Below, piece after piece: positions 1 through 6,367 of a stretch of 10,675 nucleotides of DNA (its first letter is position 1; each line of letters starts with the position of its first letter). The stretch is from Verrucomicrobiota bacterium. Its GTDB lineage: Bacteria; Verrucomicrobiota; Kiritimatiellia; B70-G9. Position numbers and translations under genes: made by a program. The DNA lies in assembly GCA_003641465.1 (NCBI GenBank), contig QNAJ01000033.1, forward strand, positions 1 through 10,675, written 5' to 3'. A model generated the notes under the pieces. It was not told where the DNA came from, made no database searches, and saw only the letters and a program-made list of their open reading frames with translations.

Positions 1-404
1 CCGTCGGATTCAATATTGCCGATGCGGTCAAGCCTATTGCGCAGCTGGCTGGCAGCCTCGAAGGAAGGCGCATATATCACATGATGAACCTTGCGTGTAC
101 GTCCATCCTTTTTGTAGATCGTCGAAATTTCCACCTGAAGTACAAAAAGCACATCCCGGACGCTACGCCCCTCTTCTCGACCATCCGCTGCGGCCAGATG
201 CTTTTTCAGGCGGAACAGGCCGGGGCTAGCCGGTTCGAGTCCCTCCTGCAACTCGCGGAACCACGCCGGATGAGTAAAGTCCCCGGTACCCAGCACAAGA
301 ATGCCCTTACGCGCCGCGGCGCGGGCCAGATCTACGAGATTGCAGTCGCGACTGGTAGCCCGCGAATAACGGGAATGAATGTGCATGTCCGCGAAGAATT
401 TCAT
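1..404 (-). CDS. Endonuclease Q family PHP-domain nuclease, N-terminal part
   Basis: The visible 134 residues look like the N-terminus of endonuclease Q (the TIGR00375 type of PHP protein), a DNA repair enzyme that nicks 5' of deaminated bases (uracil, hypoxanthine, xanthine) and abasic sites. The metal-binding PHP signature is present: Asp6, His8 and His10 in ADMHIHS, then GTGDFTHP at 39-46, Glu92 in LQVEIS and a His pair at 107-108. The stretch SRYSRATS (11-18) is typical of this subfamily and argues against a generic PHP phosphoesterase. The gene is cut by the left edge, so the C-terminal zinc and other domains cannot be checked. The start is the ATG at 404. The upstream frame back to a stop has no other ATG, GTG or TTG, although the ribosome site is weak. 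It lies 120 bp downstream of aroD on the same strand. Family call fairly sure; biochemical activity inferred. Confidence 0.82.
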   Translation of the reverse strand, partial: MKFFADMHIHSRYSRATSRDCNLVDLARAAARKGILVLGTGDFTHPAWFRELQEGLEPASPGLFRLKKHLAAADGREEGRSVRDVLFVLQVEISTIYKKDGRTRKVHHVIYAPSFEAASQLRNRLDRIGNIESD

Positions 405-433
405 GCTCAGAACATTGCAGCCGGTTGCAAGAC

Positions 434-484
434 TTATACACAGGCGAGACGCAGACCGCCAGCGCCGATCCCGTCAGATAGCAT
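434..484 (-). CDS. Possible 16-aa leader ORF between aroD and the endoQ-like gene
   Basis: A very short ORF (MLSDGIGAGGLRLACV) starts 4 bases after a strong Shine-Dalgarno core, GGAGG, at 492-488 on the minus strand. It ends at a TAA inside a TATAAG hexamer, 29 bases before the endoQ-like start. That downstream gene has almost no ribosome site of its own, so the small ORF could feed ribosomes to it by reinitiation. No homolog is recognised and the sequence is too short for coding statistics. It may be chance; the GGAGG-to-ATG match is the only real evidence. Confidence 0.18.
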   Translation of the reverse strand: MLSDGIGAGGLRLACV

Positions 485-524
485 AATCCTCCGGTGACTC
501 CCAGGGAACACGGTGCGGCGCAGG

Positions 525-1325
525 TTACGGGGGCGCGTCCTTGTGGTGAGCGGCAACCTCCCTGCGGAAGCCGGAATGAAGCCGTCGGAGTAACTCCAAC
601 AGTGAAGCGCAGTCCCACTGGCCCGGCGCCCCCGGATCGTCCAGGTACCCGTAGGTCAGGACCGACCCCAGACAGGGAAATACGACCCGCGTGCCTTCAC
701 CGAGCGGTCCCATGCCCATCACGCATACCCGCCCCGGCTGCGTCCGCAGCAGAAGTCCGGCGAGAATACGAATATCGCCCTCCGACCGCACCATGGTAGC
801 CACCTTAGCAATCACCCCGCGGGAGCTGAGCATATCGTTCACCAGCATCTCGAGCGTGGTGAGCGGCGGTGTACCCTCAAAGTCGTGGTAGGATAAAATA
901 ACCGGCTTCCGGCGCGCCTCCGCCGCGGCCAGTATTCTGTCCCGGAGCGGACTACGGAATTCGATATCAACCGCTGAAGCCTCTTCCAAGGCGGCGGCGA
1001 ACAGAGCTTCCCGTTCAGCGTCGGTGTCTTTCCATCCTCCTCCCTCGGCGGCGAGGCGCACGGTGACAATCACCGGACACAGCTTTTCTTCGATCACCCG
1101 GCAAGGGGCGAGCCATTCGTCTTTCTTGGCATTGATCCGGTCCAGGCGGAGCTCAACTACATCGCAGGGAATATCGTCCCGCGAAAGAAGCTCGTGCAGT
1201 GTCTCCTTGCGACAAACGGTACCCACCACCCGGGGAATATCTCCCAGAGCTACACTGCCGATTCTCATGGGTGCCTGCATTATCCCCGATTCCGCCGGCA
1301 AGTACCACCCACACAAGAAGCGCAT
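525..1325 (-). CDS. aroD: 3-dehydroquinate dehydratase, type I
   Basis: Catalyses the third shikimate-pathway step, dehydration of 3-dehydroquinate to 3-dehydroshikimate, through a Schiff-base lysine in a TIM barrel. Family landmarks are all visible: ELRLD (58-62) and Arg90 for substrate binding, the catalytic His147 in LSYHDF, the Schiff-base Lys174 in VIAKVATM, then MGMGPLGEGTR (203-213) and the APGQ end motif with Gln236. The product is 266 aa from the ATG at 1325, slightly longer than the usual 220-250. That start has a strong GGAGGA site 4 bases upstream. Homologs would be expected to begin nearer Met16 (1280) or Met20 (1268), so a shorter product is possible. It is divergent from leuA, whose operon carries aroE and aroK, so three shikimate genes sit within about 5 kb. 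The type I enzyme is unrelated to the small type II (AroQ) family. Confidence 0.95.
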   Translation of the reverse strand: MRFLCGWYLPAESGIMQAPMRIGSVALGDIPRVVGTVCRKETLHELLSRDDIPCDVVELRLDRINAKKDEWLAPCRVIEEKLCPVIVTVRLAAEGGGWKDTDAEREALFAAALEEASAVDIEFRSPLRDRILAAAEARRKPVILSYHDFEGTPPLTTLEMLVNDMLSSRGVIAKVATMVRSEGDIRILAGLLLRTQPGRVCVMGMGPLGEGTRVVFPCLGSVLTYGYLDDPGAPGQWDCASLLELLRRLHSGFRREVAAHHKDAPP

Positions 1326-1329
1326 TCAT

Positions 1330-1335
1330 TCCTCC
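1330..1335 (-). promoter_or_regulatory. Ribosome binding site supporting the long aroD start
   Basis: GGAGGA on the minus strand sits 4 bases before the ATG at 1325. The internal candidates at 1280 and 1268 have only a GGGG run (1285-1282 on the minus strand) at poor or long spacing, so the upstream start is preferred even though it adds about 19 residues beyond the conserved fold. An out-of-frame ATG at 1329 directly follows the same site. Confidence 0.55.
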
Positions 1336-1352
1336 ACCGGCGCCCCACCGAT

Positions 1353-1358
1353 ATCATA
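1353..1358 (-). promoter_or_regulatory. Possible -10 element for aroD
   Basis: TATGAT on the minus strand would start transcription near 1346, about 20 bases before the aroD ATG. No good -35 hexamer lies 16-18 bases upstream, so this is weak. It is back to back with the leuA promoter. Confidence 0.3.
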
Positions 1359-1418
1359 CCGCAGGTGCCGGCTCAAGCTCTGCATGGGCTGGCTGCCGCG
1401 CAAAGCGGACGGGGTACC

Positions 1419-1447
1419 TTGACAGCATCAGCCCGCAGGTCTAATGT
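1419..1447 (+). promoter_or_regulatory. Sigma70-type promoter of the leuA operon
   Basis: TTGACA (1419-1424), a 17-base spacer and TAATGT (1442-1447) make a near-consensus housekeeping promoter. Transcription would start near 1454, giving an untranslated leader of about 260 bases before leuA. A direct repeat GACATC-GG-GACATC (1456-1469) lies right at the predicted start point and could be an operator, though this is unproven. Confidence 0.7.
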
Positions 1448-1483
1448 GTCGGCGTGACATCGGGACATCACAGCTTTCCGTCA

Positions 1484-1549
1484 ATGAGTCCAGCAACCGG
1501 TCCGCTGCTGCTCGGCCTTAGCCGGGCCTGCGCGGCGGCGGATGTCTGA
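1484..1549 (+). CDS. Candidate leucine leader peptide (21 codons)
   Basis: About 30 bases after the predicted leuA transcription start, a small ORF reads MSPATGPLLLGLSRACAAADV. It has three consecutive Leu codons (1505-1513) and a fourth at 1517-1519, the kind of content used by leu leader peptides that sense charged tRNA-Leu. The Leu codons lie in a small hairpin (CGGC 1513-1516 with GCCG 1521-1524). The peptide's GCGGCGGCGG stretch could pair with CCGCC at 1591-1595, competing with the downstream hairpin. Against it: there is no visible Shine-Dalgarno site, Leu is common in GC-rich DNA, and no U-run terminator follows. Treat as a hypothesis. Confidence 0.33.
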   Translation: MSPATGPLLLGLSRACAAADV

Positions 1550-1588
1550 TACGGATAGCGACCGCGATCCCGGAATCAGTATCCCCCT

Positions 1589-1642
1589 CCCCGCCCCCTG
1601 AAGCTGCGCAGGCCCTATCCAGCGGTTCGCCGGGTGGCGGGG
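1589..1642 (+). other. Long GC-rich hairpin in the leuA leader
   Basis: CCCCGCC (1589-1595) pairs with GGCGGGG (1636-1642). After one C/T mismatch the stem continues as CCTG (1597-1600) with CGGG (1631-1634), and GCTG (1603-1606) can pair with CAGC (1620-1623) inside the loop. It lies between the candidate leader peptide and the leuA ribosome site. The bases after it (CCCGGTTTCCTG) have no run of T, so it is not a standard intrinsic terminator. It could be a pause or antitermination structure. The rest of the 1326-1712 spacer shows no gene. Confidence 0.45.
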
Positions 1643-1712
1643 CCCGGTTTCCTGCTTGCCAATGAACCTGTTTTCCGGAAACTTTGCAACTTGAGCCATA
1701 AGGAGAGCAGTT

Positions 1713-3344
1713 ATGAAACGGAATCCCGATCGCGTGGTGATCTTCGACACTACCCTCAGAGACGGGGAGCAGTGCCCCGGGGCCAGCATGGGAGTGAGGG
1801 AAAAACTGGAGGTCGCCCGACAGCTCGCCCGGCTGGGAGTAGACATAATCGAAGCCGGCTTCCCGGTAGCCTCCGCGGGCGACTTTGAGGCCGTCAAGAC
1901 GGTCGCTTCAGAAGTGAAAGGCCCGCGGATTGCGGCGCTGGCCCGGTGCGTTCCGGCGGACATAGAAGCCTGTGCCGCGGCATTGGCCCCGGCTGGTAAA
2001 CGGGCTCGGATCCATGTCTTCCTCGCGACTTCGGAAATCCACCGGAAATACAAGCTCCGCAAGGCGCGCTCGGAAATTATCCGCCAGGCAGTCGCCGGAG
2101 TGGAGTACGCCCGCCGGTTCTGTGAGGACGTTCAGTTCAGCCCGGAAGACGCCTCGCGGACGGAACCGGAATTCCTCGCCGAGGTAATCCGTGCAGTGCT
2201 GGATGCCGGGGCGACGACCATCAACATACCGGATACGGTGGGTTATGCCATTCCCAGCGAGTTTGGATCACTCATCGCATACCTTTTCGAGCATGTCGAG
2301 GGTCTCGACCGGATTACCGTGCACGTCCACTGCCATAATGATCTGGGTCTTGCGGTAGCCAACTCGCTGGCCGCGGTGCAGAACGGCGCCCGGGGCATTG
2401 AGTGCACTATAAACGGCATTGGAGAGCGCGCCGGCAACTGCGCGCTGGAAGAAGTCGTCATGGCACTGAAGACCCGGCAGGATCTGTTCCGGGTGCAAAC
2501 CGGAATCAATACGCGGGAAATCTACCGCACCAGTCGCCTGGTGAGTCAGCTCACGGGCATGATGGTACAGCGCAACAAGGCGATCGTCGGGGCCAACGCC
2601 TTCGCCCACGAGGCCGGCATCCATCAGGACGGCATACTCAAGGAACGTTCCACCTATGAAATTATGAAGCCCGAAGATGTGGGCATACCCGGAAGTGAAC
2701 TGGTCCTCGGCAAGCATTCCGGCCGCCATGCGTTCCGGCATCATCTGGCCAAGCTGGGGTTCGACTTGGCTGAAAAGGAGCTGGAAGAGATCTATCAGGC
2801 GTTCATCGCTCTGGCAGACAAGAAAAAGCATATCTATGACGATGATATCGTGGCGCTGGTGCAGGAACACCTGCAGGAAATTCCTCCGGTCTATGTCCTT
2901 GAGTACATCCATGTGATCTCCGGCAACACAGCGATTCCCACCGCAACCGTCCGCTTGCGCAAGGAAAACGAAATCCTGCAGGACTCCGCGTGCGGGGACG
3001 GCCCGGTCGACGCCGCCCTTAAAGCCGTGGACCGCATGAGTGGGATCAGCGGACGCCTGGTGGACTACAGCCTGCAGGCAATAACTTCCGGCAAGGACGC
3101 CCTCGGCGAGGTCTCTGTCCAGGTCGAATTCGGAGACCGGGTGGTCAGCGGCAAAGGCTCCAGCACTGACATAATCGAGGCCAGCATCAAAGCGTACATC
3201 AACTGTCTCAACCGATATCTGTTCCTGGAAGGCCAAGGCCGCAAGTCACCACGCAGGCGGGCGGCTTCGGGGACCGGGAAGACTAAGCGCACCTCTTCAC
3301 GGAAGCGGGGTACCCAGGTCCGCAGGAAGAAAAGAAACGGGTGA
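1713..3344 (+). CDS. leuA: 2-isopropylmalate synthase with unusual basic tail
   Basis: Condenses acetyl-CoA with 2-oxoisovalerate, the committed step of leucine synthesis, in the cytoplasm. The catalytic TIM barrel opens with FDTTLRDGEQCPG (11-23, Arg16 and metal-ligand Asp17). The metal-binding HCHND is at 206-210 and the GERAGN motif at 237-242. HEAGIHQDG and GKHSGRHA in the middle part are also typical of LeuA. A C-terminal LeuA regulatory domain, ending in GSSTDIIEASIKAYINCLNRY, suggests leucine feedback. These features favour LeuA over citramalate or homocitrate synthase. The start has AAGGAG 7 bases upstream. At 543 aa it is about 30 longer than usual: residues 511-543 are a Lys/Arg-rich extension (15 of 33 basic) that is not part of the family fold. 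It is first in a packed operon and overlaps aroE by 4 bases. Confidence 0.95.
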   Translation: MKRNPDRVVIFDTTLRDGEQCPGASMGVREKLEVARQLARLGVDIIEAGFPVASAGDFEAVKTVASEVKGPRIAALARCVPADIEACAAALAPAGKRARIHVFLATSEIHRKYKLRKARSEIIRQAVAGVEYARRFCEDVQFSPEDASRTEPEFLAEVIRAVLDAGATTINIPDTVGYAIPSEFGSLIAYLFEHVEGLDRITVHVHCHNDLGLAVANSLAAVQNGARGIECTINGIGERAGNCALEEVVMALKTRQDLFRVQTGINTREIYRTSRLVSQLTGMMVQRNKAIVGANAFAHEAGIHQDGILKERSTYEIMKPEDVGIPGSELVLGKHSGRHAFRHHLAKLGFDLAEKELEEIYQAFIALADKKKHIYDDDIVALVQEHLQEIPPVYVLEYIHVISGNTAIPTATVRLRKENEILQDSACGDGPVDAALKAVDRMSGISGRLVDYSLQAITSGKDALGEVSVQVEFGDRVVSGKGSSTDIIEASIKAYINCLNRYLFLEGQGRKSPRRRAASGTGKTKRTSSRKRGTQVRRKKRNG

Positions 3345-4216
3345 GTGACGCCGCAACCAGAGTCTTCGCGATCCTGGGGCATCCGGTAAGGCATAGCCTC
3401 TCCCCGCGGATGCACAATGAGGCGTTTCATCATCTCGGGTTGAACGCGATCTATGTGGCCTTCGATGTCACGGCGGAGGAATTTTCCACCGCGCTGAACG
3501 GTGCGGCGGCGCTGGGATTCGGCGGGCTTAACATTACTATTCCACACAAGCAGGCAGCCTTCCATCTGCTTGAACGACGTGATTCCAGCGCCGAGCTGAC
3601 CGGTGCAGTAAACACAATCTGCTTCGGGGAAGATGGCCCCAAGGGCTACAACACGGACATGCCCGGCTTTCTCGCCGCCCTGGAAGAAGCATTCGGAGCC
3701 GGTCCCCGGGACAGGAAGGTGTTTCTGCTCGGCGCCGGTGGCGCCGGGCGCGCGGTCGCTTTCGCCTGCGCCACCGCGGGAGCCTCGATGCTGACGATAT
3801 GCGACATCGACACCTCGCGGGCCCGGCATCTCGCCCGGGAAGTAGGTGAAAAGACCGGCCACCCGGCGGTCCTTAGCGTTCAACCACAGGAGAAAAACAC
3901 CGCGGTTCGCGAGGCTGATCTGGTAGTCAATGCGACCCCCGTGGGAATGCACAAGGACGATGTTTCTCCGATCGAGTCCCAGCTCTTCCGCGAGCAGCAG
4001 TGGGTGTATGACGTGATCTATGTCAAGCCCGTTACGCCGTTCATGCAGGCCGCCGCGGCGGCGGGCGCGCTCACCGCTAACGGCCTGGGAATGCTCCTCC
4101 ATCAGGGAGCGGAAGCTTTCCGCTTGTGGACGGGTCGCGAACCGCCGATCCCCATTATGCGGCGGGCCCTGGAAGCTGCGGTGTACGGGAATGACGGGGC
4201 GGAGACATCCGGATGA
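3341..4216 (+). CDS. aroE: Shikimate dehydrogenase (NADP+)
   Basis: Reduces 3-dehydroshikimate to shikimate, the step after AroD. The substrate half has GHPVRHSLSPRMHN (13-26), NITIPHK with the catalytic Lys70, and NTD with Asp106. The nucleotide-binding half has GAGGAGRA at 131-138, followed by NATPVGM and a C-terminal NGLGMLLHQGAEAF signature. At 291 aa it is a standard length. The start is a GTG whose GTGA overlaps the leuA stop, so translation is probably coupled. A purine-rich AGGAAG about 11 bases upstream, which also encodes part of the LeuA basic tail, may serve as its ribosome site. It overlaps pilD by ATGA at the other end. Confidence 0.96.
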   Translation: MSDAATRVFAILGHPVRHSLSPRMHNEAFHHLGLNAIYVAFDVTAEEFSTALNGAAALGFGGLNITIPHKQAAFHLLERRDSSAELTGAVNTICFGEDGPKGYNTDMPGFLAALEEAFGAGPRDRKVFLLGAGGAGRAVAFACATAGASMLTICDIDTSRARHLAREVGEKTGHPAVLSVQPQEKNTAVREADLVVNATPVGMHKDDVSPIESQLFREQQWVYDVIYVKPVTPFMQAAAAAGALTANGLGMLLHQGAEAFRLWTGREPPIPIMRRALEAAVYGNDGAETSG

Positions 4217-5031
4217 GCGCCACTCTGGATATTCCTGATTGGTTCTGGTCGGCGGCTGTTTTTGTGTTCGGCTCCTGTGTAGGCAGTTTTCTCAATGTGT
4301 GCATCTATCGGATACCCCGAGGAGAGTCCATCATCACGCCCGCATCACACTGTCCAATCTGTGGAAACCACATTGCATGGTACGACAACATTCCAATCCT
4401 CAGCTTCCTTCTGCTGCGAGGACGATGCCGCCATTGTTCGCAAAGGATTTCCCTGCGCTACCCGCTCGTGGAAGCACTCACCGCGCTTCTGTTCCTGGCG
4501 GTCTGGCTGCGGTTCGGCCCCGGCTGGCTCACCCCTGTCTACTGGCTGGCGACCGGCGGGCTGATCGTAGCCTCTTTCGTTGATCTGGAACACATGATCA
4601 TTCCCGACCGGATATCTATGGGCGGGATTCCGGCCGGTCTGCTTCTCAGCGTTCTCTTTCCGGAGATGCATGCGCAGCAGAGCCGTCTGGCGGCATTGGG
4701 GTGGTCGTTGGCCGGAGCGGCTACGGGGGCGGCAGCCCTCTGGGCAATCGGTGTGCTCGGCAAGCTGGTCTTCCGCCGAGAAGCCATGGGTTGGGGAGAT
4801 ATCAAACTTCTGGGGGCGATCGGGGCGTTCCTTGGCTGGCAGGGAGTGGTGTTTTCCATCATCGCTTCCTCGATTGTAGGATCTATCGTCGGGATTTATC
4901 TGGTTCTCAGCGGCAACAGCGAATGGCAGGGCCGCATACCCTACGGCCCCTATCTCGCTCTGGGAGCGATGATCTGGATTCTCTGGGGACCGGAACTGGC
5001 GGCCTGGTATCAATCGCTCGTATCATTCTGA
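4213..5031 (+). CDS. pilD: Type IV prepilin peptidase / N-methyltransferase
   Basis: Inner-membrane aspartic protease that cleaves leader peptides from type IV prepilins and type II secretion pseudopilins and then methylates the new N-terminus. The N-terminal half has the GSCVGSFLNVCIYR-type motif (20-33) and the two zinc-binding pairs CPIC (47-50) and CRHC (72-75) of the bifunctional methyltransferase form. The catalytic aspartates are Asp124 in VDLEHMIIPD and Asp196 in GWGDIKLL. Several hydrophobic segments run through residues 85-265. It is 272 aa, normal for the family. GGAG lies 8 bases before the ATG, which overlaps the aroE stop. No pilin or pilus-assembly gene is seen in the window, so its substrates are encoded elsewhere. 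PilD-type naming is by domain content; it could equally be called GspO. Confidence 0.93.
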   Translation: MSATLDIPDWFWSAAVFVFGSCVGSFLNVCIYRIPRGESIITPASHCPICGNHIAWYDNIPILSFLLLRGRCRHCSQRISLRYPLVEALTALLFLAVWLRFGPGWLTPVYWLATGGLIVASFVDLEHMIIPDRISMGGIPAGLLLSVLFPEMHAQQSRLAALGWSLAGAATGAAALWAIGVLGKLVFRREAMGWGDIKLLGAIGAFLGWQGVVFSIIASSIVGSIVGIYLVLSGNSEWQGRIPYGPYLALGAMIWILWGPELAAWYQSLVSF

Positions 5032-5039
5032 ACCGGAAG

Positions 5040-5564
5040 ATGAGGGAACCGCTCAACATCGTTCTCTTTGGATTCATGGGCACCGGCAAGAGCACCGTCG
5101 GCCGCGTGCTGGCCCGCAAACTGGGCATGGATTTCGTGGACATGGACACAGAGATCGAGCGGCGCACCGCAAAGACCATACCACAGATATTCGCCGAGGA
5201 TGGTGAGGCCCACTTTCGAAAACTCGAAAGAGATCTGGTGCGCGAACTCAGCAGGCGAAAAGGGACGGTGATTGCCGCCGGCGGGGGTGTGGTACTCAAC
5301 CCTGAAAATGTCGCTGACTTCGCCCGCAACGGCCTGCTCGTATGCCTGAATGCAAGTCCGGAAACCATCCTTCAGAGGGTCCGCGAGGAATCGCACCGTC
5401 CGCTTCTTGAACAGGGGGAAAAAGAGAGGCGGGTGCGTGAAATACTTGAGGCCCGGCGTCCCTATTACGGCGCGTTGCCCCACCAGGTAGAAACTGATAA
5501 TCGTACCCCGGACGAGATCGCTGAGGAGATCATCACCCTTTTCCGCCGCGAAGAAAGGGATTGA
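5040..5564 (+). CDS. aroK: Shikimate kinase
   Basis: Phosphorylates shikimate at the 3-hydroxyl with ATP. The P-loop is GFMGTGKS at 11-18. Shikimate contacts are DMD (34-36, Asp34), FRKLE (59-63, Arg60) and GGG (81-83). The lid has HRPLL (119-123, Arg120), and an Arg pair at 139-140 is near the usual substrate-binding Arg. At 174 aa it matches the family. The reading frame is open well upstream over the pilD gene, but homology begins only at the ATG at 5040, 8 bases after the pilD stop. The GGAAG before this ATG has almost no spacing, so expression probably depends on coupling to pilD. With aroE and the divergent aroD it covers three consecutive shikimate steps. Confidence 0.95.
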   Translation: MREPLNIVLFGFMGTGKSTVGRVLARKLGMDFVDMDTEIERRTAKTIPQIFAEDGEAHFRKLERDLVRELSRRKGTVIAAGGGVVLNPENVADFARNGLLVCLNASPETILQRVREESHRPLLEQGEKERRVREILEARRPYYGALPHQVETDNRTPDEIAEEIITLFRREERD

Positions 5565-5620
5565 CCGCGCATGCCACGCGAAGAAAATGCAGGTTTACCG
5601 CTTGGCGGCAGGAAACACAG

Positions 5621-6367
5621 ATGAACAAGAAGGACCAAACTAGGCCGGCAGCTTCCCGGGGAGTAACCGCAGCTCACGGTCCGTCGCGGGATGAAATCAT
5701 CCGTGCGGTCCGGGAATACCTTCTTCCCGTGGGAATAGGCCTCATTATAGGGCTGGCGATATTCCTCGGCCTGACCGTCTACCGGTATCAGCGTGAGCGC
5801 CGGGCGGAAATCGCTTTCAGTAAGCTCTCCCAGGCCCGCGATGTCGCCGCGCTGGAAGAGATCGCCCGTGACTATGCGCATACGCCGGCCAGTTTTGTCG
5901 CGCTGCTCGGGGCGGCAGCCACCTACTACCATAGCGACCAGTTCGGTATGGCCCTGCAGAAATACAACGAACTACTCAGACAGTTCCCGAAGCACCTGCT
6001 GTCGCCGCTCGGCAGACTGGGCAAAGCATATTGCCTCGAGGGGTTGGGACAACTGGAACAGGCCCGGGCTGCATTCGAGGCCCTGAGCAGTAATACTGCA
6101 CCGCTTTTTGTGCGGGATCCGGCCGCCATCGGTGCCGCCCGCTGCCTGGAAGAAATGCAACGCCCGGATGAGGCCCGTCAGGCCTATCAGCGGTTTGTGG
6201 ACTCGCACGCGGACAGCCCCTGGGCGCCGCTGGCTCGAACCGCCCTGCTCTACGTTGATCAGGATCTTCGCGTAGCGGACCGCCAGGAAACTGCGGCCCC
6301 CTGGGCGCTGCCCCCTCAGCCGGGCGATCTCTCCCCTTCTCCAGCAGAGCCGGACTCCGGAGACTGA
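5621..6367 (+). CDS. Membrane-anchored TPR protein, YfgM/TPR_21-like
   Basis: A 248-aa protein with a charged N-terminal cytoplasmic region, one transmembrane helix (about 34-54, LLPVGIGLIIGLAIFLGLTV) and a periplasmic helical-repeat part. TPR-like units are clear around 95-175, for example YYHSDQFGMALQKYNELL followed by GKAYCLEGLGQLEQARAAF. This layout is like YfgM-type ancillary translocon proteins and related tetratricopeptide envelope proteins (TPR_21). The exact partner is unknown. The last 25 or so residues are Pro-rich low complexity and are read on the opposite strand by the CpXC gene. The ATG at 5621 is chosen because AGGAAA lies 5 bases upstream. An in-frame TTG at 5561 overlapping the aroK stop lacks support. 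Confidence 0.72.
   Translation: MNKKDQTRPAASRGVTAAHGPSRDEIIRAVREYLLPVGIGLIIGLAIFLGLTVYRYQRERRAEIAFSKLSQARDVAALEEIARDYAHTPASFVALLGAAATYYHSDQFGMALQKYNELLRQFPKHLLSPLGRLGKAYCLEGLGQLEQARAAFEALSSNTAPLFVRDPAAIGAARCLEEMQRPDEARQAYQRFVDSHADSPWAPLARTALLYVDQDLRVADRQETAAPWALPPQPGDLSPSPAEPDSGD

Noticed and set aside
81..497. 138-codon plus-strand frame at the left edge.
   Set aside because: It is antisense to the endoQ-like gene, which has the PHP metal-binding motifs on the minus strand.
1454..1471. GTGA-N10-TCAC as a CRP-type operator at the leuA transcription start.
   Set aside because: The spacing is 10 rather than 6 and the flanks do not match, so only the direct repeat GACATC is worth noting.
2268..3236. 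322-codon open frame on the minus strand opposite leuA.
   Set aside because: It lies entirely antisense to an unmistakable leuA with full family motifs; it is an antisense shadow with no domain.
3065..4102. 345-codon open frame on the minus strand opposite leuA/aroE.
   Set aside because: It is antisense to confirmed genes, spans their junction and shows no protein-like motifs.
4701..5039. Upstream in-frame extension of shikimate kinase over pilD.
   Set aside because: The extra 113 codons are the shifted frame of pilD, and homology to shikimate kinase starts at the ATG at 5040.
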